Source: an uncultured Flavobacteriaceae bacterium
Lineage (GTDB): Bacteria > Bacteroidota > Bacteroidia > Flavobacteriales > Flavobacteriaceae
Length of the DNA: 49,618 nucleotides
Reading direction: 5' to 3'
Assembly: GCA_938009735.1 (NCBI GenBank)
Contig: CALLIG010000264.1
Location: 1-49,618 of the forward strand
A program made the position numbers and the translations under genes. Shown here in pieces: positions 25,638 through 36,147 of this stretch (positions within the stretch are counted from its first letter, which is position 1; each line of letters starts with the position of its first letter). The notes under the pieces are model-generated. The model ran no database searches. It was not told where the DNA came from and saw only the letters and a list, made by a program, of their open reading frames with translations.

Positions 25638-27714
25638 CAAACTAATATATAATTTGAAACATATACTCATCATATTCCTTTTTATAGGCAACTTAGGACT
25701 TGCACAAGATTCTATTTCTGTACAGGTCATTGCACGCCCATTACCTAACAAAACCATGTTAAGATGGGCGGTTAGCCAGCCCCTTGCTTGGAAACAAGCG
25801 AATGAGTATGGTTTTTTAATTGAACGATCAACTATAGCACGAAATGATGTTGCGGTAGTTCCTATTGAAAGAGAGATGCTCGTTTCTACTCCCTTAAAAC
25901 CCCAACCGATTGAAACATGGGCTGCGTTGGCAAATGAAGATCAAAATGTTGCTGTTATGGCACAAGCATTGTTTGGCGATAGCTTTGAAGTTTCAACCCC
26001 TGGTAGTGAAATGGGACAGCTCTATGCCGTTAGTGAAGAACTCGAACAGCGCTTTACCATTGCACTTCTGGCAGCAGAACAAAACTTTGAAGCTGCTAAA
26101 ATGGCGGGCTGGGGCTTTGAAGATCATTCCGTAATTGCAGGAGAAAAATATGTATATACGATTAGTGTAGCTCTTCCAGAAGAATCTTTAATGAAAATCA
26201 AAGAAGGTGCGATCTATGCTAGTACTGACTTATATGAAGAACTTCCGCTTCCGATAGGTCTTGCAGCAACTTTTGGTGATGGTTTTGCACAGCTCAGTTG
26301 GAATTTTAGTCTGCTACAAAATGTCTATACCAGTTACATTGTAGAACGCTCAGAAGATAATACCAATTTCTCACAGTTAAATGGATTGCCCATTTTCAAT
26401 GCAGAGAAAAACGATGGAACGGAATCTTTGTCTTTATACTATACTGATTCGATTCCTAATGGAAAACCATATTACTATCGTGTGAAAGGTAAAACCGCCT
26501 TTGACGAAACTAGCGTAGCTTCAGAGGTAGTATTCGGTGGCGCCAAAAAAGAATTGAAATTCGTACCACGTATTTCAAGAAAGGAAATACCTACGGATAC
26601 CGAGGCTATATTATTTTGGGAATTTGACGAAAAAGGGAATGAAGAAATTTCAGGATTTGAATTACAACGCGGAAATACAGATAAAGGTCCGTTTGAAATC
26701 GTAAAGAAGGGTATTCCACCCGAAGAACGTAGTACTCGTATTCAAAATTTGAAACGAATTAACTATTTCAAAATCATTGCTAAAGGTAAAAATGGATTAA
26801 ATAGTGAATCATTTACCACTATAGTACAGCCTGTAGATTCAATTCCGCCAAAAGCGCCAATTGGATTAATAGGAAAGATAGACACCACCGGAATTGTCAC
26901 ACTTAATTGGAATAAAAATTTGGAAGAAGATTTAGCAGGCTACCGTATTTTCAAAGCTAATAATCCGAATATAGAATTTAGCGAAGTAACTAATGAAACT
27001 TTTGAAAAGGAAACCTTTGTAGATACCGTTTCTGTAAAGAACTTAAACCAAAAAATCTACTACAAAATTCAAGCAGAAGATAAACGTTATAATAGGTCTG
27101 AGCTTTCAGAATTATTGACTTTAACTTTACCAGATTTGGTGCCACCATCTCCACCAGTACTTACAAAGTTTGAAGTGACCGATGAGGGAGTTCAGCTGAA
27201 TTGGATACCTAGTAGCAGTACTGATATTGCATCGCATAGTATTTATAGAAGAAGCGAAAATATTACAGAAACTCAATGGGAAGAATTATTCGTGTCTTTA
27301 AATCAAACAGATTCTACTTTTTTAGATTCAAAAGAGTTAGAACCGAACCATTATAACTATACCATCATTGCAAAAGACATCTCTGGTTTAGAGAGTACCC
27401 CATCAGATGTTATTTCAGTTATTTGGAAGGGTGCTACATTAAAAGAAGCAGATATCAAATTTTCAGGTACCGCTAATAGAGAATTGCGGTTTATCAATCT
27501 TTCTTGGCGAATCAAAAATGTTGAGGTATTAGAATATAAGCTATACCGCGCAAAAAATAAGGAAGGTCTAAAGCTATATAAAACATTATCTGGTTCTTCG
27601 ACAGGCCACAATGATGTTGATTTAGAGATTAACACTAACTATGTTTATGGCTTGCAATTATTGCTAAAAAACGGAATTCTTGCTCAAATGAAAAAGGTTA
27701 CTATAAAATATTAA
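25600..27714 (+). CDS. Secreted fibronectin type III repeat protein
   Basis: The 704-residue product has a basic N-terminus and a signal peptide ending at LIIFLFIGNLGLAQ (about residue 36). After an N-terminal domain of about 180 residues come four or five fibronectin type III modules from about residue 210 on, recognisable by their YxIxR and TYYYRVKG-type strands (SYIVERSEDNTNFSQL, GYRIFKANNPNIEF, SHSIYRRSENITE, EYKLYRAKNKEG) and inter-module proline linkers (DSIPPKAP, DLVPPSPP). No sorting tail is visible. It overlaps the 1648-aa gene by 38 bases and is followed after 3 bases by the SprB-repeat gene, so all three are expected to be made together. Confidence 0.78.
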   Translation: MKKGTKSNIKTINKLIYNLKHILIIFLFIGNLGLAQDSISVQVIARPLPNKTMLRWAVSQPLAWKQANEYGFLIERSTIARNDVAVVPIEREMLVSTPLKPQPIETWAALANEDQNVAVMAQALFGDSFEVSTPGSEMGQLYAVSEELEQRFTIALLAAEQNFEAAKMAGWGFEDHSVIAGEKYVYTISVALPEESLMKIKEGAIYASTDLYEELPLPIGLAATFGDGFAQLSWNFSLLQNVYTSYIVERSEDNTNFSQLNGLPIFNAEKNDGTESLSLYYTDSIPNGKPYYYRVKGKTAFDETSVASEVVFGGAKKELKFVPRISRKEIPTDTEAILFWEFDEKGNEEISGFELQRGNTDKGPFEIVKKGIPPEERSTRIQNLKRINYFKIIAKGKNGLNSESFTTIVQPVDSIPPKAPIGLIGKIDTTGIVTLNWNKNLEEDLAGYRIFKANNPNIEFSEVTNETFEKETFVDTVSVKNLNQKIYYKIQAEDKRYNRSELSELLTLTLPDLVPPSPPVLTKFEVTDEGVQLNWIPSSSTDIASHSIYRRSENITETQWEELFVSLNQTDSTFLDSKELEPNHYNYTIIAKDISGLESTPSDVISVIWKGATLKEADIKFSGTANRELRFINLSWRIKNVEVLEYKLYRAKNKEGLKLYKTLSGSSTGHNDVDLEINTNYVYGLQLLLKNGILAQMKKVTIKY

Positions 27715-27717
27715 GCT

Positions 27718-30700
27718 ATGAGGAGAGTCATACTATTTCTACTGTTATTAGCCAATGTGCTTCCGTGTATTGGTCAAGGGAAACTTTATGTCATTTCTGA
27801 TGAATCAGACTATGTTGACGAGGTAACATCAATTAGTCAAGGTGCTTCGGATGTTCAGGCAGGAATTAGTTTTTACGACTATGCAACAGGTGAATGGGAT
27901 ATTACCTCCTCATCTGTAGAAATCAAATGGGATATCTATTTAGGCTACAATGATGACCCAGGTAATGGCTGCGGTGGACCTTGTGGCCAATTTGAATGGT
28001 ACTGTGAACGTTTTGCAGATAGCGGTGAATATGATTTTTTTGATATTCTTGGCCCTTTTGAGTATACTGAAAACCTAACAGAAGGATGCTTAATAATCGA
28101 ATATCAGGCTGTCTTTGTCCCTGATATGCCTGCTCCATTTGGTGCACATTGTGAAGATGAACCTCTATTTGAAATGTATAACGGAAATACATATAACTCA
28201 GATGTCACTAAGTTAAAGTGGGAATATTTAAGCAATACTGGTTGGGCAGATTTACCCAATTTTTCTAATCTTTTTCCACTTAATAAAAGCGTTGTCGAAA
28301 TATTTGGAGAAAACTATGAAAGTTTTTTTTCAGGCGCCTTTACACTAAGGCACAACGCCCTCAATGGAACATACATTAAGAATTACCCAATCGACATCAT
28401 AGGCTGCTCAGTTGGGCTTATAGATGACCCTATTCAAACTATTGATGCTACTTGCAACGGGGAAAGTAATGGTGGAATAACGCTTACTTTTGAAGATGAT
28501 ATTAGTGATGATTTTGAAATGCGTTATTTCATATTTCAAGGAACACCACCACCTGCGACTGATGATCAGTTAAGAGCAGACCCTCCAGTATTTCCAAATC
28601 AAAGCTTTGCTGATCCACTAGGTATTACAATGGTTGAATTACCTGATGGAACAGGAAATCATTCGGGTACATTTGATAGTTCTGTGGCTCAAGGTGGTGT
28701 TGCCTTAGATGGCAGTAGTACTATTGATAATGGAGCTACATTTAGAGACTTTGCCGAATATTATATTATATACCAAGAAGTCCGTTACAATTTTCCAAAT
28801 CCTGACGACGTCATTGTTAAAAGTTTTGGTCGTACCGAAAGCTTTATAATTGAACAACCCAGCCAAATAATCGCTACTGGAAGCATTGAAGCACCTCAAT
28901 TTTGCGGCGATACTGCAAAAATAACATTTGGTGCAAGTGGTGGCAATAATCTAAATAGTACCGGAAATTATAGTTATCAATACAGAATTAATAGCACAAA
29001 TGATGCTGATTGGAGCAACATCTCGGCAAACCCACAACCTGTTGATTTGGTAAATGTTGAACAAACTGTACAAATACGAGCCCAGTATTCGGTAAATAGT
29101 TGTTTTAGTGATGCTACAACACTAACTGATAACATAGAGGCTGCTGCGCCTGACTTAACACTTTCTGACCCTCAAACTGGCGTTGCTTCAAGTATTACAG
29201 CACCTGACGGGGTAATAAGGGCCTCCTATGGTGGTGGTGCACCAAATTATATTTTTTCTTTATCAAAATGGAACGAGGCCACTTTGTTATTTGACGATGT
29301 GTCAAATCCTATGTTTAATAATAATACTACTAATTCAACCATTGAATTTTCAAGCTTACTGGTTGGCACCTATCGAATAACAATTTTAGATGCTAATGGT
29401 TGTTCTGAAACAACTGAAGATTTAGGGGATATAGAAGTTAGTACAGCGGCTATACCCCAGCTTGAAGTCCCAATACCAAACGCTCCTTTTTGTAATAATG
29501 GCACAGATGGTGAAGTATCTATTGAATTAATAGGTACTGTAAACCCTTATACCTATAGAGTGACAAATGTCACTACCAATTCGACTTCAACAGATAATGG
29601 TACACAACCACAATTTGACATTACTGATTTGAGTCCTGGAAATTATACCATTGAAATCATATTTACTGGTACCGGTGATTTTTTAATACCCGCTACCGTT
29701 GCTGTAGATACTTTCACTATTTCCGACCCTGATCCTATTACTATAAGCCTATTAAACATGCAAGGTTTAGACTGTAACGGAACCTCTGATGGGTATATAG
29801 AAATAGAAGTCTCTGAAACGGGTGATTTTGAATATTCCTATAGAAATCTAGGTGTCTGGATTGAACTTGATGCAAATGGTCGAATTCCAATTACACAAGC
29901 GGGTACTTATTTTGAGATTGTTGTTCGTAAAACTCCAAATGTTGGAGATACTACATTTTGTACTTCCAATGTGCTAGAAGATGTTATTGTACCAGCAGGA
30001 ATTGCGGTTTCTGAAGTAATTGCTAGTCATCAAGATGTTTCAACCAATGGCGGTAATGAAGGAGCTATTGTTATCGATGTTACAGGTGGCACGCCAGGTG
30101 TTGCTCCTGATGAATATACTTTTGCTTGGTCAGGAATTTTAGATATTGATGGTTCAGCCTATAGCAATACTAACCAGAACATCAATAATTTATTTGCAGG
30201 CACCTATCAAGTTATTGTAACAGATACGAAAACTTGTATGGCAACTTTAATGCAAGCCATCACAATTTCCGAACCAGGGCCTTTATCCATTCAATCATTT
30301 ACTGGTACAGATACCTGTAATGGTATAGATACAGGAACCTTAACGGCAACTGTTCAAGGTACAGGAGATATTATTTTTGAATTCATATTAGAACCAGGTC
30401 CAGGAGAAACTGTTCTTTCTCCAATAACGACATCAGATAGAACGGTAGTTGTTTCAAATATGTCTGCCGGTACTTATGGGCTAAGAATAACAGAAGTAGT
30501 TAGCAATAGTAACGTGTCAGCCCAAATAGCAGAGTATGTTACTATTAGCGAACTCACTCCAATTACTGCAACCATAGAATTTACGCCAACTTGCCCAAAT
30601 ACTAATTCTGGTACAATAACAATAACAAATGCTGTAGGTGGCTCATTTGACCCTATTTCTAATTACAGGTATAGCATTGATGGTGGTGTTAACTTTCAAA

Positions 30701-33700
30701 ATACAGGAACATTTAATACTGTTGCAGAAGGTGATCATGAAGTAGTTATTGAAGAAGATGGCGGTTGCAGCTATAATGAAACCGTAGTTATAATCGAAAC
30801 ACTCGCTATTTCTTGGGATGCTGCAAATAGTGCAATAAACAATATTTCTGCTCCCGGACTTATGGATGGTTCTATTTCTCCTGTTTTCGTTGGAGGTTTT
30901 GATGATGGAATAGGTGAAATGTTTACTTACTCATGGTTAGGGCCAAATGTAGGTGGCATTACAAATCAAAATATTTCTGGATTGATTGAAGGTTTATATA
31001 CCGTTACCGTAACGGATGATAATGGTTGTGAACTTAATCAAGAATTTACCATTGGTGAACAATCAGCTTTCTCAATAACAGACTTTACAGGAACACCTAC
31101 CTGTTTCGGCCAATCAATCGGTAGCCTTACAGCGACCATTGCGGCTACAGGAACTGTTACCTTTAATTGGAGATTAGAAGATGGCACTCTTATTGCCGGC
31201 GAAAATTCAGATTTAAGAACGCTAAGCACGCAAGGCCTAGGTGCAGGAACATATTATCTAGAAATTGTTAATGCTGACGCTAGTCAAACTGCTCAAAGTG
31301 GCCTATTCGAAATAGTTACATTGCCCGAAGTTTCAGCAACCATAGAACCCATTGCTACATGTATTGGTGCAAGTACTGGATCCATTACTTTTTCAAACCC
31401 TATTGGAAGTCCATCCGACAGCTATTCATATAGTATAGATGATGGAATGAATTTTCAAGCGAGTCCTTTATTCGAAAATTTAGCAACTGCTAGTTACACC
31501 CTTCGTGTTCGAACTGGCGAAACCAATCTTTGTGATTTTGTAGTGCCCGGTGTTACTATAGTAAACGCTCCTGCTATCTTTTGGGATGAAGTTAATACCC
31601 AAATTACAAGGGCTAGCGGTGCAGGGTTGAGTGACGGCGCAATAGCACCAGCTTTTACCGGAGGAACAGCACCTTTAACTTATCTATGGAGTGCCAACGC
31701 TAACAATGCAACAAGTCAAAATATAACAGCAATAGCAGCTGGCACTTATGAAGTTATTGTTACCGATGCCTCAGGTTGTTCAATCAGCCAAAGTTTTGAG
31801 GTCACGGAAGTAGGCCCTTTAACCATTACAAATATTACTCCAATTAATGCCACTTGTAAAGATGAAGCAAATGGCAGTATAACTACAACGGCTACCGGAG
31901 AGGGAGTTATTACATTTTTATGGACTCGGGCAAATGGAGACCCAGTACCGGTAAGTAATGGAATCAACACCGCTAATTTAACAGGTATTCTAGCAGGGGA
32001 TTACATTCTAACCGCAACAGACGATAATACTACTGTCATTACAGCTACTATAACTATTACTGAGCCAGCTACATTAGTCAGTATTACCAATATTGATGCA
32101 ACCGATGTTTCTTGTTTTGGAGGTAATGATGGTCGCCTAGACATTCAAGCAACAGGGGGTTCAGGTACTTATACTTATTCTATAAATGGAGGGACATTTC
32201 AAGCCTCACCTATTACAAACCTTATCTCAAATAGCTATAACATTACAGTACGTGATGCCAATGGCTGTGAATTTACAGAACCAACCCCTGTTTTAATCAC
32301 AGCGCCTCTTGAATTAAACCTTATTATTAATGAACAAAGACCGGTAACCGCAGCTAATGCAACTAATGGAGCTATTTTTATAACCGCAGAAGGTGGTTCA
32401 GGAGATTATACCTATCAATGGACAGGGCCGAATGGATTTACGTCAGCTGATGAAGACATTTCAAACCTTGCAGCAGGTAATTATAACGTTACAATTACCG
32501 ATGGTAATTTTGCTATAAACAACGACACCGGTTGTAGACTGATCTCTGCTGATATTACAATTACCGAACCTGGAGTATTAATTGCGAATCTTACTCAAAC
32601 TGTACTATTAGAATGTTCTGGTGATGATTTTGGAGAAATAACAGCCAACGTTCAGGGTGGTATTACTCCATATACTTATGAATGGTTTGAAGTCACTAAC
32701 GGGAATAATACAGTACTTAATGAAGATTCAGATATCATTGCTGATCTTTCAGTAGGAACCTACTTTCTAAGAGCAACCGACGCAAATTCCACTTCTATTG
32801 ATAGCGACCCTATTATAATTACTGCACCAACTCAACTTCAAATAACTATTGACAATACTACGAATGTCATTTGTGTTGGGCAACCAACAGGTAGTGCTAA
32901 TATTACAGTAACTGGTGGTACACCCCCATATCAATATTTTTGGAGTAATGCTGCAACTGTAGCAGATGTGAGTGGACTAGATGCTGGCGAGTATTCTGTT
33001 GAGGTAGAAGATGCAAATGGATGTATAATTCAAAGTTCTGTAATAATTACTGCTCCCGATGATGCTGTTCAAATAGCTGATATAACACTTAACAATGCTT
33101 CAGCTTATCAAGAACTTGACGGTAGTATATCTTTAGATATTATAGGTGGGTCTGCTCCGTATACTTATGAGTGGACTCGACTTTCGGATAATGCTAGCAT
33201 AGGTAATCAAGCAACAATTTCAAATTTGGCTGCTGATTCTTATACTGTTTTCATTTCAGATGCTAATGGCTGTAATATTACCGAGACCTATGATGTAAAG
33301 CAACCAGATATTCTTGAAGATACTATTGTGCAACCCTCTTGTACAGGAGAAACTGATGGCAGTATTACCATCTTAGCAAATCAAGGCAATGGTTCATTTA
33401 CTTATACTTGGAGTACCGGTGAAACTGAAAATAATATCAACAATCTTGGCGCAGGAAGCTATACCGTTACCGTTACTGGTTTCGAAACTGGGCCGATAAC
33501 TAGAACTTATGTACTGGAGAACCCAGTTCCGCTAGAAGTAGACTTAGGACTTGATAGAGTACTTTGTGTTGATCAAGTATTAGAACTAGACGCAACCGTT
33601 GCTGATGACACCGCTAGCTACGCATGGACTTCTGATAATGGCTTTTCAAGCACCGCATCTACAGTAATAATAAGCCAAACTGGAAATTATACTGTTACCG

Positions 33701-34305
33701 TTCAGTCTCAGACAGGCTGTACCACAGAAGGCACAATTTTCGTTGAGGTTAGTACTGATGAGATTGATTCGGAATTTGCAATGTCTAGTCAAGCTTTTGT
33801 AGGGGAAACCATTGTTGCAGTTGATATTAGCTTTCCATTACCAGATGGTATTGAATGGATACTTCCAATTAATGCTAAGATTGCCACTCAAGATAAAGAT
33901 GCTGTTGAGTTTTCGTTTGCTGAAGCCGGTGAATATGAAATAACAGTAGTCACATCTCGAGGTGACTGTATCGCTCAAAAAACTAAAAACATAATAATTG
34001 TAGCTAAAGATGGTTTGATCGATGAGCAAGATTCTCAAACTAATCAAAAATTAGTTGAAGATTTTATTGTTTATCCCAATCCAACAAACGGTAAATTTAC
34101 TGCTGATATTAACTTGACTGAACGTGGTGATGTTAGCATTAAAGTTTTCAGCTTCGCTAATAACGGCATGGTAGCTTCTAAAAAGGAACGAGGAGAAACA
34201 TCTTACAGCATTCCTTTTGATATTTCAGGAATGCCGTCTGGTGTTTATGCTGTTTTATTAGAGACTCCCTACGGAACTTCACTCAGAAAAATAATTATTA
34301 GATAA
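27718..34305 (+). CDS. SprB-repeat giant adhesin with T9SS type A sorting domain
   Basis: The 2195-residue product has a signal peptide (MRRVILFLLLLANVLPCIGQ) and a Cys-rich N-terminal domain of about 220 residues (GNGCGGPCGQFEWYCERF). About eighteen SprB-like repeats follow (about 240-1940), each with a C-x-G-x-x-x-G-x-I entry and many with an exit of the type AGTYxVxVTDxxGC (for example CFGGNDGRLDIQATGGSG...SYNITVRDANGCEF). A PKD-like region and a C-terminal type A sorting tail end the protein (DFIVYPNPTNGKF at about 2113, GVYAVLLETPYGTSLRKIIIR). The tail directs export through the type IX system and anchoring. SprB itself is the mobile gliding adhesin of Flavobacterium johnsoniae. It starts 3 bases after the previous stop. 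Confidence 0.9.
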   Translation: MRRVILFLLLLANVLPCIGQGKLYVISDESDYVDEVTSISQGASDVQAGISFYDYATGEWDITSSSVEIKWDIYLGYNDDPGNGCGGPCGQFEWYCERFADSGEYDFFDILGPFEYTENLTEGCLIIEYQAVFVPDMPAPFGAHCEDEPLFEMYNGNTYNSDVTKLKWEYLSNTGWADLPNFSNLFPLNKSVVEIFGENYESFFSGAFTLRHNALNGTYIKNYPIDIIGCSVGLIDDPIQTIDATCNGESNGGITLTFEDDISDDFEMRYFIFQGTPPPATDDQLRADPPVFPNQSFADPLGITMVELPDGTGNHSGTFDSSVAQGGVALDGSSTIDNGATFRDFAEYYIIYQEVRYNFPNPDDVIVKSFGRTESFIIEQPSQIIATGSIEAPQFCGDTAKITFGASGGNNLNSTGNYSYQYRINSTNDADWSNISANPQPVDLVNVEQTVQIRAQYSVNSCFSDATTLTDNIEAAAPDLTLSDPQTGVASSITAPDGVIRASYGGGAPNYIFSLSKWNEATLLFDDVSNPMFNNNTTNSTIEFSSLLVGTYRITILDANGCSETTEDLGDIEVSTAAIPQLEVPIPNAPFCNNGTDGEVSIELIGTVNPYTYRVTNVTTNSTSTDNGTQPQFDITDLSPGNYTIEIIFTGTGDFLIPATVAVDTFTISDPDPITISLLNMQGLDCNGTSDGYIEIEVSETGDFEYSYRNLGVWIELDANGRIPITQAGTYFEIVVRKTPNVGDTTFCTSNVLEDVIVPAGIAVSEVIASHQDVSTNGGNEGAIVIDVTGGTPGVAPDEYTFAWSGILDIDGSAYSNTNQNINNLFAGTYQVIVTDTKTCMATLMQAITISEPGPLSIQSFTGTDTCNGIDTGTLTATVQGTGDIIFEFILEPGPGETVLSPITTSDRTVVVSNMSAGTYGLRITEVVSNSNVSAQIAEYVTISELTPITATIEFTPTCPNTNSGTITITNAVGGSFDPISNYRYSIDGGVNFQNTGTFNTVAEGDHEVVIEEDGGCSYNETVVIIETLAISWDAANSAINNISAPGLMDGSISPVFVGGFDDGIGEMFTYSWLGPNVGGITNQNISGLIEGLYTVTVTDDNGCELNQEFTIGEQSAFSITDFTGTPTCFGQSIGSLTATIAATGTVTFNWRLEDGTLIAGENSDLRTLSTQGLGAGTYYLEIVNADASQTAQSGLFEIVTLPEVSATIEPIATCIGASTGSITFSNPIGSPSDSYSYSIDDGMNFQASPLFENLATASYTLRVRTGETNLCDFVVPGVTIVNAPAIFWDEVNTQITRASGAGLSDGAIAPAFTGGTAPLTYLWSANANNATSQNITAIAAGTYEVIVTDASGCSISQSFEVTEVGPLTITNITPINATCKDEANGSITTTATGEGVITFLWTRANGDPVPVSNGINTANLTGILAGDYILTATDDNTTVITATITITEPATLVSITNIDATDVSCFGGNDGRLDIQATGGSGTYTYSINGGTFQASPITNLISNSYNITVRDANGCEFTEPTPVLITAPLELNLIINEQRPVTAANATNGAIFITAEGGSGDYTYQWTGPNGFTSADEDISNLAAGNYNVTITDGNFAINNDTGCRLISADITITEPGVLIANLTQTVLLECSGDDFGEITANVQGGITPYTYEWFEVTNGNNTVLNEDSDIIADLSVGTYFLRATDANSTSIDSDPIIITAPTQLQITIDNTTNVICVGQPTGSANITVTGGTPPYQYFWSNAATVADVSGLDAGEYSVEVEDANGCIIQSSVIITAPDDAVQIADITLNNASAYQELDGSISLDIIGGSAPYTYEWTRLSDNASIGNQATISNLAADSYTVFISDANGCNITETYDVKQPDILEDTIVQPSCTGETDGSITILANQGNGSFTYTWSTGETENNINNLGAGSYTVTVTGFETGPITRTYVLENPVPLEVDLGLDRVLCVDQVLELDATVADDTASYAWTSDNGFSSTASTVIISQTGNYTVTVQSQTGCTTEGTIFVEVSTDEIDSEFAMSSQAFVGETIVAVDISFPLPDGIEWILPINAKIATQDKDAVEFSFAEAGEYEITVVTSRGDCIAQKTKNIIIVAKDGLIDEQDSQTNQKLVEDFIVYPNPTNGKFTADINLTERGDVSIKVFSFANNGMVASKKERGETSYSIPFDISGMPSGVYAVLLETPYGTSLRKIIIR

Positions 34306-34347
34306 AAGATTATAAATTAGACGCTTAACTAATTAATTGAACCACAA

Positions 34348-36147
34348 ATGAAAACACTTTGTCTTACTGTTTTACTTTGTATTACAGCACTAGGTTTTAG
34401 TCAAACTAACTCCTATGAAATTTCCTTTGAAAACGCTGTTCATCATGAAGCAGAAATAAAGGCAATTTTTACCAGTATCAAGTCTGATACCTTATCCGTA
34501 AGGATGAGTAGAACTTCACCAGGTCGCTATGCCCTTCACGAATTTGCTAAAAATGTTTACAATTTTAAAGCTTTTGATAGCGAAGGAAATGTTTTGCAAG
34601 TAATTCGACCAAATCCTTATGAGTGGAAAATAGTTGGTCATGACAAAACGGTTCAGGTGAATTATACCTTATTTGCAAATAGAGGTGATGGCACTTATTC
34701 TCAAATTGATGAGACACATGCACACTTAAATATGCCAGCTACATTTCTATATGCACCAAAACAAAATCATCATAGAATAAATGTTCGTTTCAATCTACGA
34801 GAAGATCTCAATTGGAAAATTGCTACACAGCTACCTGAGACTGTAGATAACACCTTTAGGGCTCCTAATCTTTCTTATTTCATGGATTCACCCACGGAGT
34901 TAAGCAACCATCATTTACGCTCATTTGATGTTAGTAATAAAAAAGGGACAAAACAAAACATAAGGCTAGCATTACACCATAATGGAACAGAAGAAGAAAC
35001 TGATCTCTACTTTGAACAAATTAAAAAAGTAGTATTGGCTGAAAAAGAAGTTTACGGCGAATTACCCACATTCGATTATGGCTCTTATACATTTTTAGCC
35101 TGCTATGTCCCTAATGCTTCTGGTGATGGAATGGAACATAGAAACTCTACCATATTGACCAGTAAACGGAGTTTATCTGATGGTGGTATGGAAAAAAATA
35201 TAGGTACAGTATCACATGAATTTTTTCATGCTTGGAACGTTGAACGTATACGACCTAAATCTTTGAAGCCCTTTGATTTTGAGGAAGCAAATATGAGTGG
35301 CGAGCTATGGTTTGCAGAAGGTTTTACTAGTTATTACACGAATTTGATTCTTTGTAGAGCAGGGCTTTTATCCCCAAACGACTACGCAGAAGGTCTAAGC
35401 GGAACTTTTAATTATGTTTGGAATTCTCCTGGTAGAACGTTTTTCAACCCCATTGAAATGAGTTTCCAGGCTCCTTTTGTTGATGCAGCTACTTCAGTAG
35501 ACCCTGTAAATCGTCAAAATACTTTTATTTCTTACTATTCTTATGGGAGCGTTTTAGGACTGGCTTTAGATTTATCACTTCGCAAAAACGACTTGAACCT
35601 TGATGATTATATGAAGTTAGTTTGGGAAAATTTCGGCAAAAACGAAGACCCATATACTATCAATGGCCTTAAAAAAACTTTAGCACAATATGCCGGAGCA
35701 GATTTTAGCAACGATTTCTTCGATAACTATATTTATAAAAGTGGGATGCCTGATTACGAAAATCTGTTTGATTCTGTTGGAGTAATCTTAACCAGAAAAG
35801 AAGCCTCACCCTATTTCGGAGCTAAATTAAATACCTTAACGGGATTAATTGAAGATGGATTGAAGATGAATAGTCCGGCTTATAAAGCTGGGTTAAATAA
35901 AGGTGATGTAATAACTGCAATTAATAACTTACCCTTTTCTAAAGAGCAAAGCTTTGACTCTTATATCAGTCAATTCAAAGTTGGAGAAGACCTTACCATA
36001 AACTTCAAAAGGTTTGATTTAGAAAAAACGACTACGGTAACTCTAGAACCCGACCCCACTTACAGCATAATTCTTGCTGAAAAAGAAGGTGCGGATATAT
36101 CTTCTGAAGTATTGATGAAACGGAAAGAATGGCTTAAAATAGAGTAA
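34348..36147 (+). CDS. M61 family metallopeptidase (glycyl aminopeptidase-like) with PDZ domain
   Basis: The 599-residue protein has a signal peptide (MKTLCLTVLLCITALGFSQ), an N-terminal beta domain, a catalytic domain and a C-terminal PDZ domain (about 480-560, GLIEDGLKMNSPAYKAGLNKGDVITAINN). The zinc site is HEFFHAWNVERIRPKSL with H290, E291 and H294, and the third ligand is E324 in GELWFAEGFTSYY. M61 peptidases remove N-terminal glycine or similar residues from peptides. It is probably periplasmic. The gene follows the adhesin by 42 bases on the same strand and abuts the GNAT gene without a gap, so it may be read with either. Confidence 0.88.
   Translation: MKTLCLTVLLCITALGFSQTNSYEISFENAVHHEAEIKAIFTSIKSDTLSVRMSRTSPGRYALHEFAKNVYNFKAFDSEGNVLQVIRPNPYEWKIVGHDKTVQVNYTLFANRGDGTYSQIDETHAHLNMPATFLYAPKQNHHRINVRFNLREDLNWKIATQLPETVDNTFRAPNLSYFMDSPTELSNHHLRSFDVSNKKGTKQNIRLALHHNGTEEETDLYFEQIKKVVLAEKEVYGELPTFDYGSYTFLACYVPNASGDGMEHRNSTILTSKRSLSDGGMEKNIGTVSHEFFHAWNVERIRPKSLKPFDFEEANMSGELWFAEGFTSYYTNLILCRAGLLSPNDYAEGLSGTFNYVWNSPGRTFFNPIEMSFQAPFVDAATSVDPVNRQNTFISYYSYGSVLGLALDLSLRKNDLNLDDYMKLVWENFGKNEDPYTINGLKKTLAQYAGADFSNDFFDNYIYKSGMPDYENLFDSVGVILTRKEASPYFGAKLNTLTGLIEDGLKMNSPAYKAGLNKGDVITAINNLPFSKEQSFDSYISQFKVGEDLTINFKRFDLEKTTTVTLEPDPTYSIILAEKEGADISSEVLMKRKEWLKIE

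Noticed and set aside
28438-33530. Possible CRISPR-like or DNA tandem repeat in the SprB-repeat gene
   Set aside because: The repeats are conserved at protein level only, with divergent DNA and no regular spacers.
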